From JAWKRB01 sp041389885 (lineage in GTDB: Bacteria; Myxococcota_A; Polyangia; Polyangiales; Ga0077539): a stretch of 64,000 bases of DNA. Below the pieces are notes generated by a model, which was not told the DNA's origin, ran no database searches, and saw nothing but the letters and a program-made list of their open reading frames with translations. The stretch covers positions 103,167 through 167,166 of the forward strand of contig JAWKRB010000019.1 in NCBI GenBank assembly GCA_041389885.1, given 5' to 3'. This document shows, piece after piece, positions 1 through 8,607 of this stretch. Made by a program: the position numbers and the translations under genes. How positions within the stretch are numbered: position 1 is the stretch's first letter; every line of letters begins with the position of its first letter.

Positions 1-1
1 G

Positions 2-2086
2 GCCCTCTGCGGCACCCAGGGGCAGTCGTGCTGCTCGGGCGAGGCCTGCGAGCAGGGGCTGACCTGCATGGGCGGCGCCTGCGTCTCATCCCCCATGTGC
101 GGCGCCGACACCCAGCCCTGCTGCGAGGGGAACTCCTGCGCCGCAGGCCTCGTGTGCCAGGACGGGCGCTGCGGCCCCACCGTCTCCTGCGGCGGCGCGG
201 GCGAGATGTGCTGCTCGGGCGACGCCTGCGCGAGCGGCTTTCGCTGCGCCTCGGGCACCTGCGAGGCCGTGCCCCCCTGCGGCGCCGAGGGCCAGGCCTG
301 CTGCGCGAGCGACCGCTGCGACGACGGATTCGCCTGCGCCGGCGGCGTCTGCAGCCCGCGTCGCCTGCGGCGGCGACGGCGGATGTGCTGCGCCGGGTCG
401 ATGTGCTCCGGCGGGCTGAGCTGCCAGAGCGGCGTGTGCGCCCGGGCGGCGATGTCGTGCGGCACCCTCAGCGAGGCGTGCTGCGCCGGCGACGTGTGCA
501 ACGGCGCCGGCCTCGCGTGCTGCGGCGGCGCCTGCGTCGACACCGCGGGCGACTCGCGCAACTGCGGACGGTGCGGAAACGCCTGCGCCGCAGGGGCCCG
601 CTGCGACGCGGGGACCTGCGCGACCACGTCCTGCGGCTCGGAGGGCCAGGCCTGCTGCGCGACGGGCACGAGCTGCAGCGCCGGGCTCAACTGCCAGGCC
701 GGCATGTGCGTGCGCGCGACCGCCTCGTGCACCGCCGCGAGCCGGGCCTGCACCTCGGCGAGCGCCTGCTGCGAGGGGCTGTCGTGCCGCCCCTCGCCGT
801 CGACCTCGCTGTGCTGCCGCGAGGCCGCGGGCGCCTGCGCGTCGAGCACCGAGTGCTGCGGCTCGATGCTCTGCGTCTCGGGCCGGTGCGCGTGCCGGAG
901 CTCGGCGCAGACCTGCGCGAGCAACGCCGACTGCTGCTCGGGGCTGACCTGCCAGTCGGGCACCTGCCGCCCGCCGACGGGCTGCGCGCTCGGCGAGGGC
1001 GCCGCGTGCACCTCGGGCTCGACCACCGCGTGCTGCGCCAGCGGGCGCTCGTGCGGCACGGTCGGGGGCGCCTCGCGCTGCTGCAACGGCGCGGGCGGCG
1101 CCTGCGGCGGCGACTCGGGGTGCTGCGACGGGCGCAGCTGTCAGGCCGGGCGGTGCTGCGGATCGAACGGCGTGAGCTGCGGCTCCAACGGCGACTGCTG
1201 CTCGGGCTTCACCTGCCAGTCGGGCACCTGCCGCGCGGCGCCGTGCACCCTGGGCGAGGCGGTGGCGTGCAGCGCCACGGGCGTCGCGCCCAACTGCTGC
1301 GGAAGCTCGCGCCGCTGCGCCGACGTGGTGGGGACCAACCGCTGCTGCAACCCCGCGGGCGGGACCTGCACCGGCTCCCTCGGGTGCTGCGGCGACGGGC
1401 TCTGCCAGGGCGGGCGCTGCTGCCAGCCCTCGGGGGCGACCTGCGCCAACGGCACCGAGTGCTGCGCGGGCTCGACCTGCACCGGCGGCGTGTGCCGGGC
1501 CATGACCTCGACCTGCGGCATCGCCGAGGCCGCGACCTGCACCCCGGGGCGCGCGGCGCCCGACTGCTGCGCCGGCGGGAGGTCGTGCGCAGACGTCGTG
1601 GGCACCAACCGCTGCTGCAACAACGCCGGCGGCGCCTGCGCGGGCTCGCTCGGGTGCTGCGGCACGCTGCTCTGCGTGAGCGGTCGCTGCCAGGCGCCCG
1701 CGACCTGCGGGCTCGCGGAGGCGGCGACGTGCACCGTAGGCGCCTCGGCGCCCAACTGCTGCGCCGACAGCCGCACCTGCCAGGACGTCGTGGGGACGAA
1801 CCGCTGCTGCCGCGGCGTCGGCGGCGCCTGCGCGGGCTCGCTCGGGTGCTGCGGCACGCTGCTCTGCGTGAGCGGCCGCTGCCAGGCGCAGGCGTCGTGC
1901 AGCCTCGGCGAGGCGGCGCGGTGCACGCCGGGGGCCTCGGCGCCGGGGTGCTGCACCGACGGTCGCTCGTGCGGGAGCATCGGGTCGGGCAACTACTGCT
2001 GCCGTGGCTTCGGCGGCGCGTGCAGCGAGCAGTACGGCTGCTGCGGCTCGCTGCTGTGCGTCCTCGGTCGCTGCGTGGGCATTTGA
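2..2086 (+). CDS. Cys-rich repeat secreted protein, 5' end outside window
   Basis: The frame is open from base 2, so the N-terminus and any signal peptide lie upstream; 694 residues are visible. The protein is built from about thirty Cys-Cys pairs in units like CCxxxxCxxGxxCxxGxC, a small disulfide-knot style repeat. The C-terminal third contains three near-copies of a block carrying VVGTNRCC and GSLGCCGxLLCVSGRC. This pattern is typical of secreted or surface proteins in Polyangiales; no enzymatic domain is recognisable. Residues coded at 359-382 read as an Arg run (RRLRRRRR) where the next frame gives VACGGDGG, which fits the repeat, so two compensating indels are likely. The stop overlaps the Shine-Dalgarno of the next gene. 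The binding partner is unknown. Confidence 0.8.
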   Translation, partial: ALCGTQGQSCCSGEACEQGLTCMGGACVSSPMCGADTQPCCEGNSCAAGLVCQDGRCGPTVSCGGAGEMCCSGDACASGFRCASGTCEAVPPCGAEGQACCASDRCDDGFACAGGVCSPRRLRRRRRMCCAGSMCSGGLSCQSGVCARAAMSCGTLSEACCAGDVCNGAGLACCGGACVDTAGDSRNCGRCGNACAAGARCDAGTCATTSCGSEGQACCATGTSCSAGLNCQAGMCVRATASCTAASRACTSASACCEGLSCRPSPSTSLCCREAAGACASSTECCGSMLCVSGRCACRSSAQTCASNADCCSGLTCQSGTCRPPTGCALGEGAACTSGSTTACCASGRSCGTVGGASRCCNGAGGACGGDSGCCDGRSCQAGRCCGSNGVSCGSNGDCCSGFTCQSGTCRAAPCTLGEAVACSATGVAPNCCGSSRRCADVVGTNRCCNPAGGTCTGSLGCCGDGLCQGGRCCQPSGATCANGTECCAGSTCTGGVCRAMTSTCGIAEAATCTPGRAAPDCCAGGRSCADVVGTNRCCNNAGGACAGSLGCCGTLLCVSGRCQAPATCGLAEAATCTVGASAPNCCADSRTCQDVVGTNRCCRGVGGACAGSLGCCGTLLCVSGRCQAQASCSLGEAARCTPGASAPGCCTDGRSCGSIGSGNYCCRGFGGACSEQYGCCGSLLCVLGRCVGI

Positions 2087-2096
2087 GGAGGCGACG

Positions 2097-2900
2097 ATGA
2101 ACGACTTCACGCACCGAACGCTCCGCGCCACGGGCAAGCGGGCGCACCGTCTGGGGCTCGCGCTCAACTACGGCCTCGACGCGCCGGGCCTCGAGCGCGG
2201 CCTCGAGCGCGGGGTGAACTATTTCTTCTGGACGGGCCGCGGCACGAAGACGACCACGCCGGTGCTGCGCGACGCGCTCAAGCGCGACCGGGAGCGCTAC
2301 ATCGTGAGCACGGTGCCCCTCGTGGGCTTCGTCGGCGCGGGGGTGCGCCGCGGCGCCGAGAGCGCCCTGCGCGCGCTGGGGACCGACTACCTCGACGTGC
2401 TCCAGCTCGGCTGGCTGGGCGTCGCCTCGGCGTGGACCGACGGCACCCTCGACGCGCTGGTCAAGCTCCGCGACGAGGGCAAGGTCCGCGCGATCGGCGT
2501 GTCGATTCACGACCGCCAGCGCGCGGGTCGCCTCGCGAAAGACTCTCCCCTCGACATGCTGATGATCCGCTACAACGCCGCGCACCCTGGCGCGGAGCGA
2601 GACATCTTTCCGCACCTCGAGGCGCGCAAGCCCACGATCGTCGCGTACACCGCGACGGCGTGGCGAAGGCTGCTCAAGGCCCCCAGGGGATGGGACGGCA
2701 AGGTGATGTCGCCCGGCGACTGCTACCGCTTCTGCCTCTCGTCTCCCCACGTCGACGTCACCCTCTGCGGCCCGGCCAACACCGCCCAGCTCGACGAGAA
2801 CCTCGACGCGCTCGAGAAGGGCCCGCTGAGCGACGACGAGGCGACGTGGATGCGCGCCTTCGGGCGCGCGGTGCATGGCGGCGCCTTCGCGGTGGGCTGA
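2097..2900 (+). CDS. Aldo/keto reductase family protein
   Basis: The 267-residue protein has the aldo/keto reductase style: LGLALNYGLD near the N-terminus, then STVPLVGF, a helix ending in LGTDYLDVLQLGW, and KVRAIGVSIHDR. Members of the family reduce carbonyls with NADPH in the cytoplasm. It is shorter than the usual 300-330 residues, and the catalytic Asp-Tyr-Lys-His tetrad is not clearly all present (GVNYFFW lies where the D...Y segment would be), so the activity is uncertain. The start is fixed by GAGGAG at 2085-2090, six bases before the ATG and overlapping the previous stop, which suggests co-transcription with the Cys-rich gene. A longer open frame upstream is antisense-like composition and was discarded. 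Confidence 0.8.
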   Translation: MNDFTHRTLRATGKRAHRLGLALNYGLDAPGLERGLERGVNYFFWTGRGTKTTTPVLRDALKRDRERYIVSTVPLVGFVGAGVRRGAESALRALGTDYLDVLQLGWLGVASAWTDGTLDALVKLRDEGKVRAIGVSIHDRQRAGRLAKDSPLDMLMIRYNAAHPGAERDIFPHLEARKPTIVAYTATAWRRLLKAPRGWDGKVMSPGDCYRFCLSSPHVDVTLCGPANTAQLDENLDALEKGPLSDDEATWMRAFGRAVHGGAFAVG

Positions 2901-2901
2901 G

Positions 2902-2923
2902 CGCGGCGGCGACTACCGCCGCG
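2902..2923 (+). terminator. GC-rich hairpin just after the reductase stop
   Basis: A perfect 8-bp stem (CGCGGCGG with CCGCCGCG) with a 6-base loop starts two bases after the stop codon. A second 7-bp stem, CTCGGGG with CCCCGAG, lies at 2925-2953. Neither is followed by a T run, so it would be an atypical terminator or an RNA-stabilising hairpin. Confidence 0.45.
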
Positions 2924-2960
2924 GCTCGGGGACGCGCAGGCACCGACCCCGAGGGCACTC

Positions 2961-3100
2961 GCATCAATTCCTCATTATTTTCAATGCATTCGACACACGC
3001 GGAGAGGCTGACCCCTTCGCTCGCAGGGAGCGACCGGCGAGCGAAGGGGGCAGCCTCTCCGCGAGCACCGTATCCACTGAAAATGCTGAGGAACGGATGC
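2961..3100. repeat. 140-bp imperfect palindrome, 64-bp arms
   Basis: The left arm is 2961-3024, the centre is 3025-3036, and the right arm is 3037-3100. Aligned by hand, 52 of 64 arm positions pair (about 81%). The inner about 24 bp next to the centre are almost perfect, and the outer parts are unusually AT-rich for this genome. Both ends carry GCATC/GATGC. No coding gene is convincing here; open frames on the two strands give similar peptides only because of the symmetry. It could be a MITE-like or REP-like element, or a long regulatory or terminator hairpin between the reductase and the flavin enzyme gene. No target-site duplication is obvious. Confidence 0.85.
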
Positions 3101-3180
3101 GATCACCCTGCTCCCTGCCCGACCGGCGCCGGACGACCCTTCTTCTCGCGCCGCGCCGTGTGCTACCGCGAGGGTCACCC

Positions 3181-4257
3181 ATGACCAGCCCGCTCTTCGC
3201 CCCCCTCACGCTCCGCCCCGGTGTGGTCTCGCGCAACCGCGTCTGGCTCGCGCCGCTCACGAACAAGCAGAGCCACGCCGACGGCACCCTCGCCGACGCG
3301 GAGCTTCGCTTTCTCGCCCTGCGCGCCGACGGGGGCTTCGGCCTCGTCGAGACCTGCGCGGCCTACGTCTCTCAAGACGGCAAGGCCTGGGAGGGCGAGC
3401 TCGGCGTGCACGACGACGCGATGATCGAGGGGCTCACGCGCCTCGCCGCGCGCATTCACGAGGGCGGCGCCCTCGCGAGCGTGCAGCTCTTTCACGGCGG
3501 CCTGCGCGCCTCGCAGGAGGTGAGCGGGCTCCAGCCCTGGAGCCCGTCTGCGCACACCGACGAGCAGGGGCACAGCAGCCGCGAGGCCACCGAGGACGAC
3601 ATCGCGCGGGTCATCGAAGACTTCGCCCGCGCCGCCGCGCGCTGCGCGCAGGCGGGCTTTGACAGCGTCGAGATCCACGGCGCCCACGGGTACCTGCTGG
3701 GGCAATTCCTGAGCACGCTCGACAACCGCCGCGAGGACCGCTGGGGGGGATCCCTCGAGAACCGCGCGCGGCTGATGCGCGAGGTGACCCGCGCGGTGCG
3801 GGCCGCGGCGCCCTCCCTGGTGCTCGCGGTGCGGCTCTCGCCCGAGGACTTCGGGCAGACCCGCGGGGTCGACCTCGACGAGAACCTCCAGCTGGCGCGG
3901 TGGCTCGTCGAGGACGGCGCCGAGGTGCTCCACCTCTCGCTCTGGCGCGCGGCGCTCCCCACGAAGAAGCGCCCCGAGTCACACCCCACGACCCTCTTTC
4001 GCGAGGTCGTCGGGTCTGACGTGAAGCTCGTCGTCGCGGGCTCGATCTGGACCCACGAGGAGGCCGAGGCCCAGCTCGCGCACGGCGCCGACGCGGTGGC
4101 GCTGGGGCGCTCGGCCATCGCCAACCACGACTGGCCCGCGAAGGTCGACCCCACGACGCTGCACCGCGCGCCGGTGGCCCCGGAGACCCTGGTCGCCGAG
4201 GGCGCGTCTCCGCAATTCGTGGAGTACCTGCGGGTGTTTCGGGGCTTCGTGGGCTGA
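3181..4257 (+). CDS. NADH:flavin oxidoreductase, Old Yellow Enzyme family
   Basis: This 358-residue FMN enzyme of the Old Yellow Enzyme family would reduce activated C=C bonds or related substrates with NAD(P)H in the cytoplasm. Family marks are LAPLTNKQSHADGTL at the N-terminus, VQLFHGGL with the substrate-side His, and VEIHGAHGYLLGQFLS followed by NxRxDxWGGSLENR, the classic active-site and FMN region. Near the C-terminus are VVAGSIW and ADAVALGRSAIANHDWP, which would bind the FMN phosphate. The length is normal for the compact class. The ATG at 3181 follows GAGGG closely; upstream in-frame sequence lies in the palindrome and is not coding. The natural substrate cannot be told. Confidence 0.9.
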   Translation: MTSPLFAPLTLRPGVVSRNRVWLAPLTNKQSHADGTLADAELRFLALRADGGFGLVETCAAYVSQDGKAWEGELGVHDDAMIEGLTRLAARIHEGGALASVQLFHGGLRASQEVSGLQPWSPSAHTDEQGHSSREATEDDIARVIEDFARAAARCAQAGFDSVEIHGAHGYLLGQFLSTLDNRREDRWGGSLENRARLMREVTRAVRAAAPSLVLAVRLSPEDFGQTRGVDLDENLQLARWLVEDGAEVLHLSLWRAALPTKKRPESHPTTLFREVVGSDVKLVVAGSIWTHEEAEAQLAHGADAVALGRSAIANHDWPAKVDPTTLHRAPVAPETLVAEGASPQFVEYLRVFRGFVG

Positions 4258-4291
4258 GCCCGCGCCGCCGCCGTGGGATGATCGCTGGGGC

Positions 4292-5020
4292 ATGGACCCG
4301 GTCCTCGAAGCGCAGGGGCTCGCGAAGCACTTCGGCGCGAAGGTCGCGCTCGCGGAGATGAGCCTCGCGCTCCCCGCGGGGGAGATCTTCGGGCTGCTCG
4401 GCCCCAACGGCGCGGGCAAGAGCACCACGATCAACCTCTTCATGGGCTTTCTCCAGCCCACGCGGGGTTGGGCGCGGGTGTGCGGCATCGACTGCTCGCG
4501 AGACACCCGCGACGCGATGCGGCTGGTGGGGCACATGCCCGAAGAGCCCTCCCTCTTCGAGAACCTCACCGGCCGCGAGACCGCCGCCTTCGCCCTCACC
4601 ATGCGCGGCGAGGACCACCCCCCCCGGCGCCGCGACGTCGACCTCCTCGCCGAGCGCCTGGGCTTCTCCGCGGAGATGGACCAGCTCGTCGCGGGCTACT
4701 CGATGGGCATGCGCAAGAAGCTCGCGCTGGTGCTCGCGCTCGCCCACGACCCGCGGGTGCTGCTCCTCGACGAGCCCACCAACGGCCTCGACCCGGTGGT
4801 CGCGCGGGAGGTGCGAGAGATCCTGCGAGAGCGCGCCGCGCGCGGGGTCACCGTGGTGCTCTCGACGCACCTGCTCGACGTCGCGCAGAGGGTGTGCAAC
4901 CGCCTCGGGCTGATCGTGCGCGGGCAGCTCCGCGCCGTGGGCACCCCCGATGAGGTGCTCGCGCGGGCGGGCGCGGCGTCCCTCGAAGACGCGTTCCTCG
5001 CCCTCACCGCCGCGCCATGA
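4292..5020 (+). CDS. ABC transporter ATP-binding protein
   Basis: The 242-residue ATPase has Walker A GPNGAGKST (about residues 38-46). Its signature region, YSMGMRKKLALVLAL, replaces LSGGQ as is common in ABC-2 exporters. Walker B with D-loop is VLLLDEPTNGLD, and the H-loop is STHLLD. It would hydrolyse ATP to drive an exporter or membrane-remodelling complex on the cytoplasmic face. Its stop overlaps the start of the next membrane gene by four bases (ATGA at 5017-5020), so the two are translationally coupled and the next protein is its probable membrane partner. The transported substrate is unknown. Confidence 0.92.
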   Translation: MDPVLEAQGLAKHFGAKVALAEMSLALPAGEIFGLLGPNGAGKSTTINLFMGFLQPTRGWARVCGIDCSRDTRDAMRLVGHMPEEPSLFENLTGRETAAFALTMRGEDHPPRRRDVDLLAERLGFSAEMDQLVAGYSMGMRKKLALVLALAHDPRVLLLDEPTNGLDPVVAREVREILRERAARGVTVVLSTHLLDVAQRVCNRLGLIVRGQLRAVGTPDEVLARAGAASLEDAFLALTAAP

Positions 5021-7218
5021 GCGAGGTGGGCGCGCAGCTCCGCGCGGTGGCGGCGATGTCGCTCCGCGGCGCGGTGAACTCCCTGCGACGGCGTCAGGGC
5101 GCCGGGGCCATGGTGGTCTTTCCCGTGCTCGTGGTGTTTCTGCTCGTCGAGCTCGCGCGCTTCGGCTCCCGCGCCACCGACGGCATGCGCCTCTCGCTCT
5201 CGCTCTCGTCGCCCGCCCGCGGCACGCACTACGCCGCCCTCTGGCTCTCGCTCCTCGCCCTTGGCATCGCCGCGCTGAAGTACGCCCGCGTGGTGCCGGG
5301 GCGCGGCTCCCGGAGGCTCCTCGACACGGCGGTCTTTCGCGCGCTCCCCGTGTCGCCCGGGACGCGCGTGCTCGTCGAGCTCGCCCTCGCGAACACGCAC
5401 GCCGCGGGCTTCGTGCTGCTGGTCTGGGTGCCCGCGTCGTGGGGGCTGATCCGGATGCACCACGGCCCCGCCGCCGCCCTCGCGCTCACCGCCCTCTCGG
5501 CGCTGGTGGTGAACGGCGCGGCGAGCCTGGTCGCCGTCGCGCTCCACGAGGGCGCGTCGAACCGCTTGCGCGGCAGGGGCCTGGACGTCGTGCGGGTGCT
5601 GTCTGCCTCCGTCGGCGCGTCGGTCATCGGGCTCTTCGCCGCCCTCGGCCCCATCGGCGCGGGGGTCTCGCGCAACTACCGCCCCGGCACGGGCATCCCG
5701 AGCTGGACCCACCGGCTCCCGCTCCACGGCCTCGTGCGCGCCGCGCGGGGCGACGTCGACGTCACGGCGGCGCTGACCTCCGTCGCGTGGATCGTCGTCC
5801 CGTGCGCCCTCGCGCTCCTCGCGCTGCGCCACCGCGCGCGCCACCCCGCGGACCTCTCCCTCGACGCGCCCCCCGCCCCCGTCGGCGACGGGCGCTGGCC
5901 CGAGCGCCTCACCCCCGTGCGCGCCGAGTGGCGGATGCTCACCCGACAGGCGCCCTACCTCCCCTTCGCGCCCCTCGCGTTCCTCGCGTTCTTCTTCGCG
6001 CTGGGCAAGGGCGCGCGCTCAGCCACAGGATCGCCGCTGCCGTCGGTGGTGCTCTTCGGGCTCGTGGGGTGGTCCCTGCTGGTGATGGGCACGGCCCTCT
6101 CGGGCGCGGCCTCTCGGCGCTGGCGCCGCGCGCTGTGGATCCTCCCCGCGCACGGCGTCGACCACGTCGCCGCGATTCGCGCGGTGACCCTGGTGCACGT
6201 CGCGCTCACGCTCCCCATCGCCCTCGCGACCTTCGTCGTGCTGCTGCAGCCCGCGCAGCCGCCCGCGGTCTTCTTCGCGCGGCAGCTCGTGGGCCTCGCC
6301 CTCGCCATCGCCGTCGGGCAGTGGATGCAGGCCGCGACGGTCTTTCACCACATCGACCCCGCGCCCGACCGGCTCACGGGGCTCTCGGTGGGCGCGCTGT
6401 TCATCGTGCTCGCGTCGGTGCTCCCCGCGGCGGCGCTCACGGTCACCCTCTCGGCGTTTCCCCTCACGTCCTGGGGGCCGCTGCTGCTGGTCGTGGCGAT
6501 GATGGCGTGGTCCATCGAACGCGCTGCGGTGCAGAGGCTTCGGAGCGTTCGCGACCCCGACGGCGACCCCGACGCCGCGCGCCGCACCTGGCCCGCGCTG
6601 AGGGCCTTCGGCTTCGCGCTCCTCGCGCAGCTCGCGGCGATGCAGAGCGCCGAGACCCTCTTCGAGGCCGGCACCACCCGGCAGGTCATCGCCGGGCTCT
6701 GCGCCTTCGTGCTGGTGCTCGTCGCGGCGTCGTGGCGCGCGTGGCGGCGCTACGCCGTCGCGCCCCGGTGGAGCGCGGCGCGCAGCGTGGGCGCGGGCGT
6801 GCTCGCGGGGGCGCTGCACTTCGCGTGGTCGTCGCAGTACGCGCGCTGGGTCGTGGGCGCGAGCGCCGAGGCGAACCCCCTCGCGGCGGCGGTGCGGCAG
6901 GGCGACGGCGTGCAGCGCGCGGGCTTCGCGCTCCTCGCGGTGCTCGTCGTGCCCCTCGCCGAGGAGCTGTACTTTCGCGCGTGGCTCCCGAACGCGCTCG
7001 CGACCGACCTCTCGCCGCGCTGGGCGCGCTACAGCGCCGTGCCCGCCGCCGCGCTCTTCGCGACGGTGCACGGCGTCGCGACGTGGCCCGTCGCCTTCGC
7101 GGGCGCGCTCCTCGCGAGCTGGCTGCTCGCGCGCAGCGGGCGCGTCGCGAGCTGCCTCGCGTGGCACGTCACGAACAACGCGCTGGTCATCGCCGTCGCG
7201 CTCCTCGGCGCGCGCTGA
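5017..7218 (+). CDS. ABC-2-like permease fused to CPBP intramembrane protease
   Basis: The 733-residue protein is a polytopic membrane protein. Roughly the first 520 residues hold many hydrophobic helices typical of large ABC-2 permeases, matching the coupled ATPase upstream. The C-terminal about 200 residues form a CPBP (CAAX protease/bacteriocin-processing) module. It shows the three motifs: PLAEELYFRAWL (EExxxR), FATVHG (FxxxH) and WHVTNNALV (HxxxN), so the glutamates and histidines that would bind the metal are present. Separate permease and CPBP proteins are common; their fusion in one chain coupled to an ATPase is unusual. It may export and process, or sense, a peptide. It ends two bases before a convergent gene. 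Confidence 0.82.
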   Translation: MSEVGAQLRAVAAMSLRGAVNSLRRRQGAGAMVVFPVLVVFLLVELARFGSRATDGMRLSLSLSSPARGTHYAALWLSLLALGIAALKYARVVPGRGSRRLLDTAVFRALPVSPGTRVLVELALANTHAAGFVLLVWVPASWGLIRMHHGPAAALALTALSALVVNGAASLVAVALHEGASNRLRGRGLDVVRVLSASVGASVIGLFAALGPIGAGVSRNYRPGTGIPSWTHRLPLHGLVRAARGDVDVTAALTSVAWIVVPCALALLALRHRARHPADLSLDAPPAPVGDGRWPERLTPVRAEWRMLTRQAPYLPFAPLAFLAFFFALGKGARSATGSPLPSVVLFGLVGWSLLVMGTALSGAASRRWRRALWILPAHGVDHVAAIRAVTLVHVALTLPIALATFVVLLQPAQPPAVFFARQLVGLALAIAVGQWMQAATVFHHIDPAPDRLTGLSVGALFIVLASVLPAAALTVTLSAFPLTSWGPLLLVVAMMAWSIERAAVQRLRSVRDPDGDPDAARRTWPALRAFGFALLAQLAAMQSAETLFEAGTTRQVIAGLCAFVLVLVAASWRAWRRYAVAPRWSAARSVGAGVLAGALHFAWSSQYARWVVGASAEANPLAAAVRQGDGVQRAGFALLAVLVVPLAEELYFRAWLPNALATDLSPRWARYSAVPAAALFATVHGVATWPVAFAGALLASWLLARSGRVASCLAWHVTNNALVIAVALLGAR

Positions 7219-7219
7219 G

Positions 7220-8572
7220 TCAGCTCGCCGGGACGATCGATGCGCCTGCGCCGCAGCGCCATCGGTTCCACCCGCCCGCGTCCCAGGCGACGAGCACGCG
7301 GCCGGTGAACGCGAGGGGCGGCGTCGGCCCGTCGCCCTCGAGGCCGGGCAGCTCGCGGCGCGAGACCCACGACGACCACCGGATGAATCCTCCCGCCGCC
7401 GTCGGGTCGAGGGTGGCCGAGCCCCCCGCCCAGCGCAGCGCGATCACCGGGCGCCCCGCCCTGCACCGCAGCGCGCGGCTCCGGAGCGCGGGCCAGACCT
7501 CGCCGCCGTAGCGATCGGGTCGCACCCGCGTCGACGACGCCGCGGCGCCGAAGGCCCTCAGGTGCCCGAGGGCCGAGCCCTGCATGTCGTCTTCGGTGGG
7601 CTGCGCGACGACGTAGAGGCTGCCGCCCGACACCGCGAGCCGCAGGTCTCGGTAGTGCGCGAGGGTCTGCCCCTCGAAGGGCGACGCGCCGCCCCGCGCG
7701 AGCGCCTCGACGTAGAGCTCGGTGTGGCTCCCGACGTGATCGCTGCTCACGGCGACGGCGAAGCCCTCGCCCACGGGGGTGAGCTCCGAGGGGCCAGCGG
7801 TGTGCGCGAGCACGCCCTCGGTGTGTCGCTCGAGGTGACCCTCGGCGTCGATGCGCGCGACGGTCCACCCCCGGCAGGGCGTGCGCTCGGGGCGCTCGGG
7901 GTCGCCGTGCTCGCAGCGCGTGAAGGGGGCCGACGAGGTCACCACGGCGCCGCGGTTCGGCGCGGCGATCACGCCGACCTCGAGCCGCGCGATCGCCTGC
8001 GGCGCCATCTCCGCCGCGTCGCCCTCCATCGCGCGAAAGTCGTGCACGGTGATGGGGCGCTCGACCGTCGCGAGGTCGCGCGTCGCGCGCATCGCGGCCA
8101 CGAGGTAGTCGGCCCTGCCCTGGCCCGCGGGGCGCGCGGAGCCCCAGGCGATCCAGACGTCGTCGCCGCGCGCGCTCACGTCGAGGGCGACCACCGGCCC
8201 CGTGGTCCGCCGCAGCAGCCTGGGCACGCCCACGGGGGCGCCGTCGGCGTCGAGCCGCGTCGCGATGAGGTCGGTCGAGCGCCGCCCCTCGCGGTTCATC
8301 GCCCGCACGAGCACGGCGCCGTCGCCGACGCCCACGAGGCGATCGACGGGGGTCGCGTTGAGGTCGACCACCGCGGGCGTCGTCGCGCGCGGCGCCGCGG
8401 GCTCCGCGCCGACCTCGGGCGCGACGTCGGGCGCGACGTCGGGCGCGACCACGTCGCGAATCGCCTGCGCCGCAGGGACATCGAACGCGACCGGGGGCGC
8501 CTCTCGCCGCCGGGGCGCGCGCTCGCACGAGGCGAGGGCGAGGAGGGTGAGGGCGAGGTGTGCGCGTCTCAT
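7220..8572 (-). CDS. Putative lipoprotein, probable beta-propeller-like
   Basis: The 450-residue protein starts at the ATG at 8572, with a signal peptide ending in lipobox LASC (Cys16), so it is probably an outer-membrane or periplasmic lipoprotein. After the Cys comes a low-complexity spacer with three DVAP units coded by 12-bp tandem repeats near 8421-8455. The rest is a series of short beta-rich segments such as DVWIAWGSARP, GVIAAPNRG and VAVSSDH, which reads like a WD/Kelch-like or other propeller. No catalytic motif is seen and the family is not recognised. It follows the small membrane gene at 8608 by 35 bases and is probably co-transcribed. It converges with the permease gene. Confidence 0.7.
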   Translation of the reverse strand: MRRAHLALTLLALASCERAPRRREAPPVAFDVPAAQAIRDVVAPDVAPDVAPEVGAEPAAPRATTPAVVDLNATPVDRLVGVGDGAVLVRAMNREGRRSTDLIATRLDADGAPVGVPRLLRRTTGPVVALDVSARGDDVWIAWGSARPAGQGRADYLVAAMRATRDLATVERPITVHDFRAMEGDAAEMAPQAIARLEVGVIAAPNRGAVVTSSAPFTRCEHGDPERPERTPCRGWTVARIDAEGHLERHTEGVLAHTAGPSELTPVGEGFAVAVSSDHVGSHTELYVEALARGGASPFEGQTLAHYRDLRLAVSGGSLYVVAQPTEDDMQGSALGHLRAFGAAASSTRVRPDRYGGEVWPALRSRALRCRAGRPVIALRWAGGSATLDPTAAGGFIRWSSWVSRRELPGLEGDGPTPPLAFTGRVLVAWDAGGWNRWRCGAGASIVPAS

Positions 8573-8607
8573 GCGGCTGAATTTCGCTCGCGGTGGTGTG
8601 GTCGCGC

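Noticed and set aside
86..2167. Long minus-strand and third-frame open frames over the first Cys-rich gene
   Set aside because: They give Ala/Arg low-complexity sequence without a start signal; the plus-strand frame shows the Cys repeats.
2875..3287. Open frames through the palindrome as a longer N-terminus for the flavin enzyme or as a small minus-strand gene
   Set aside because: The two strands give similar peptides only because of the inverted repeat; the enzyme starts at 3181.
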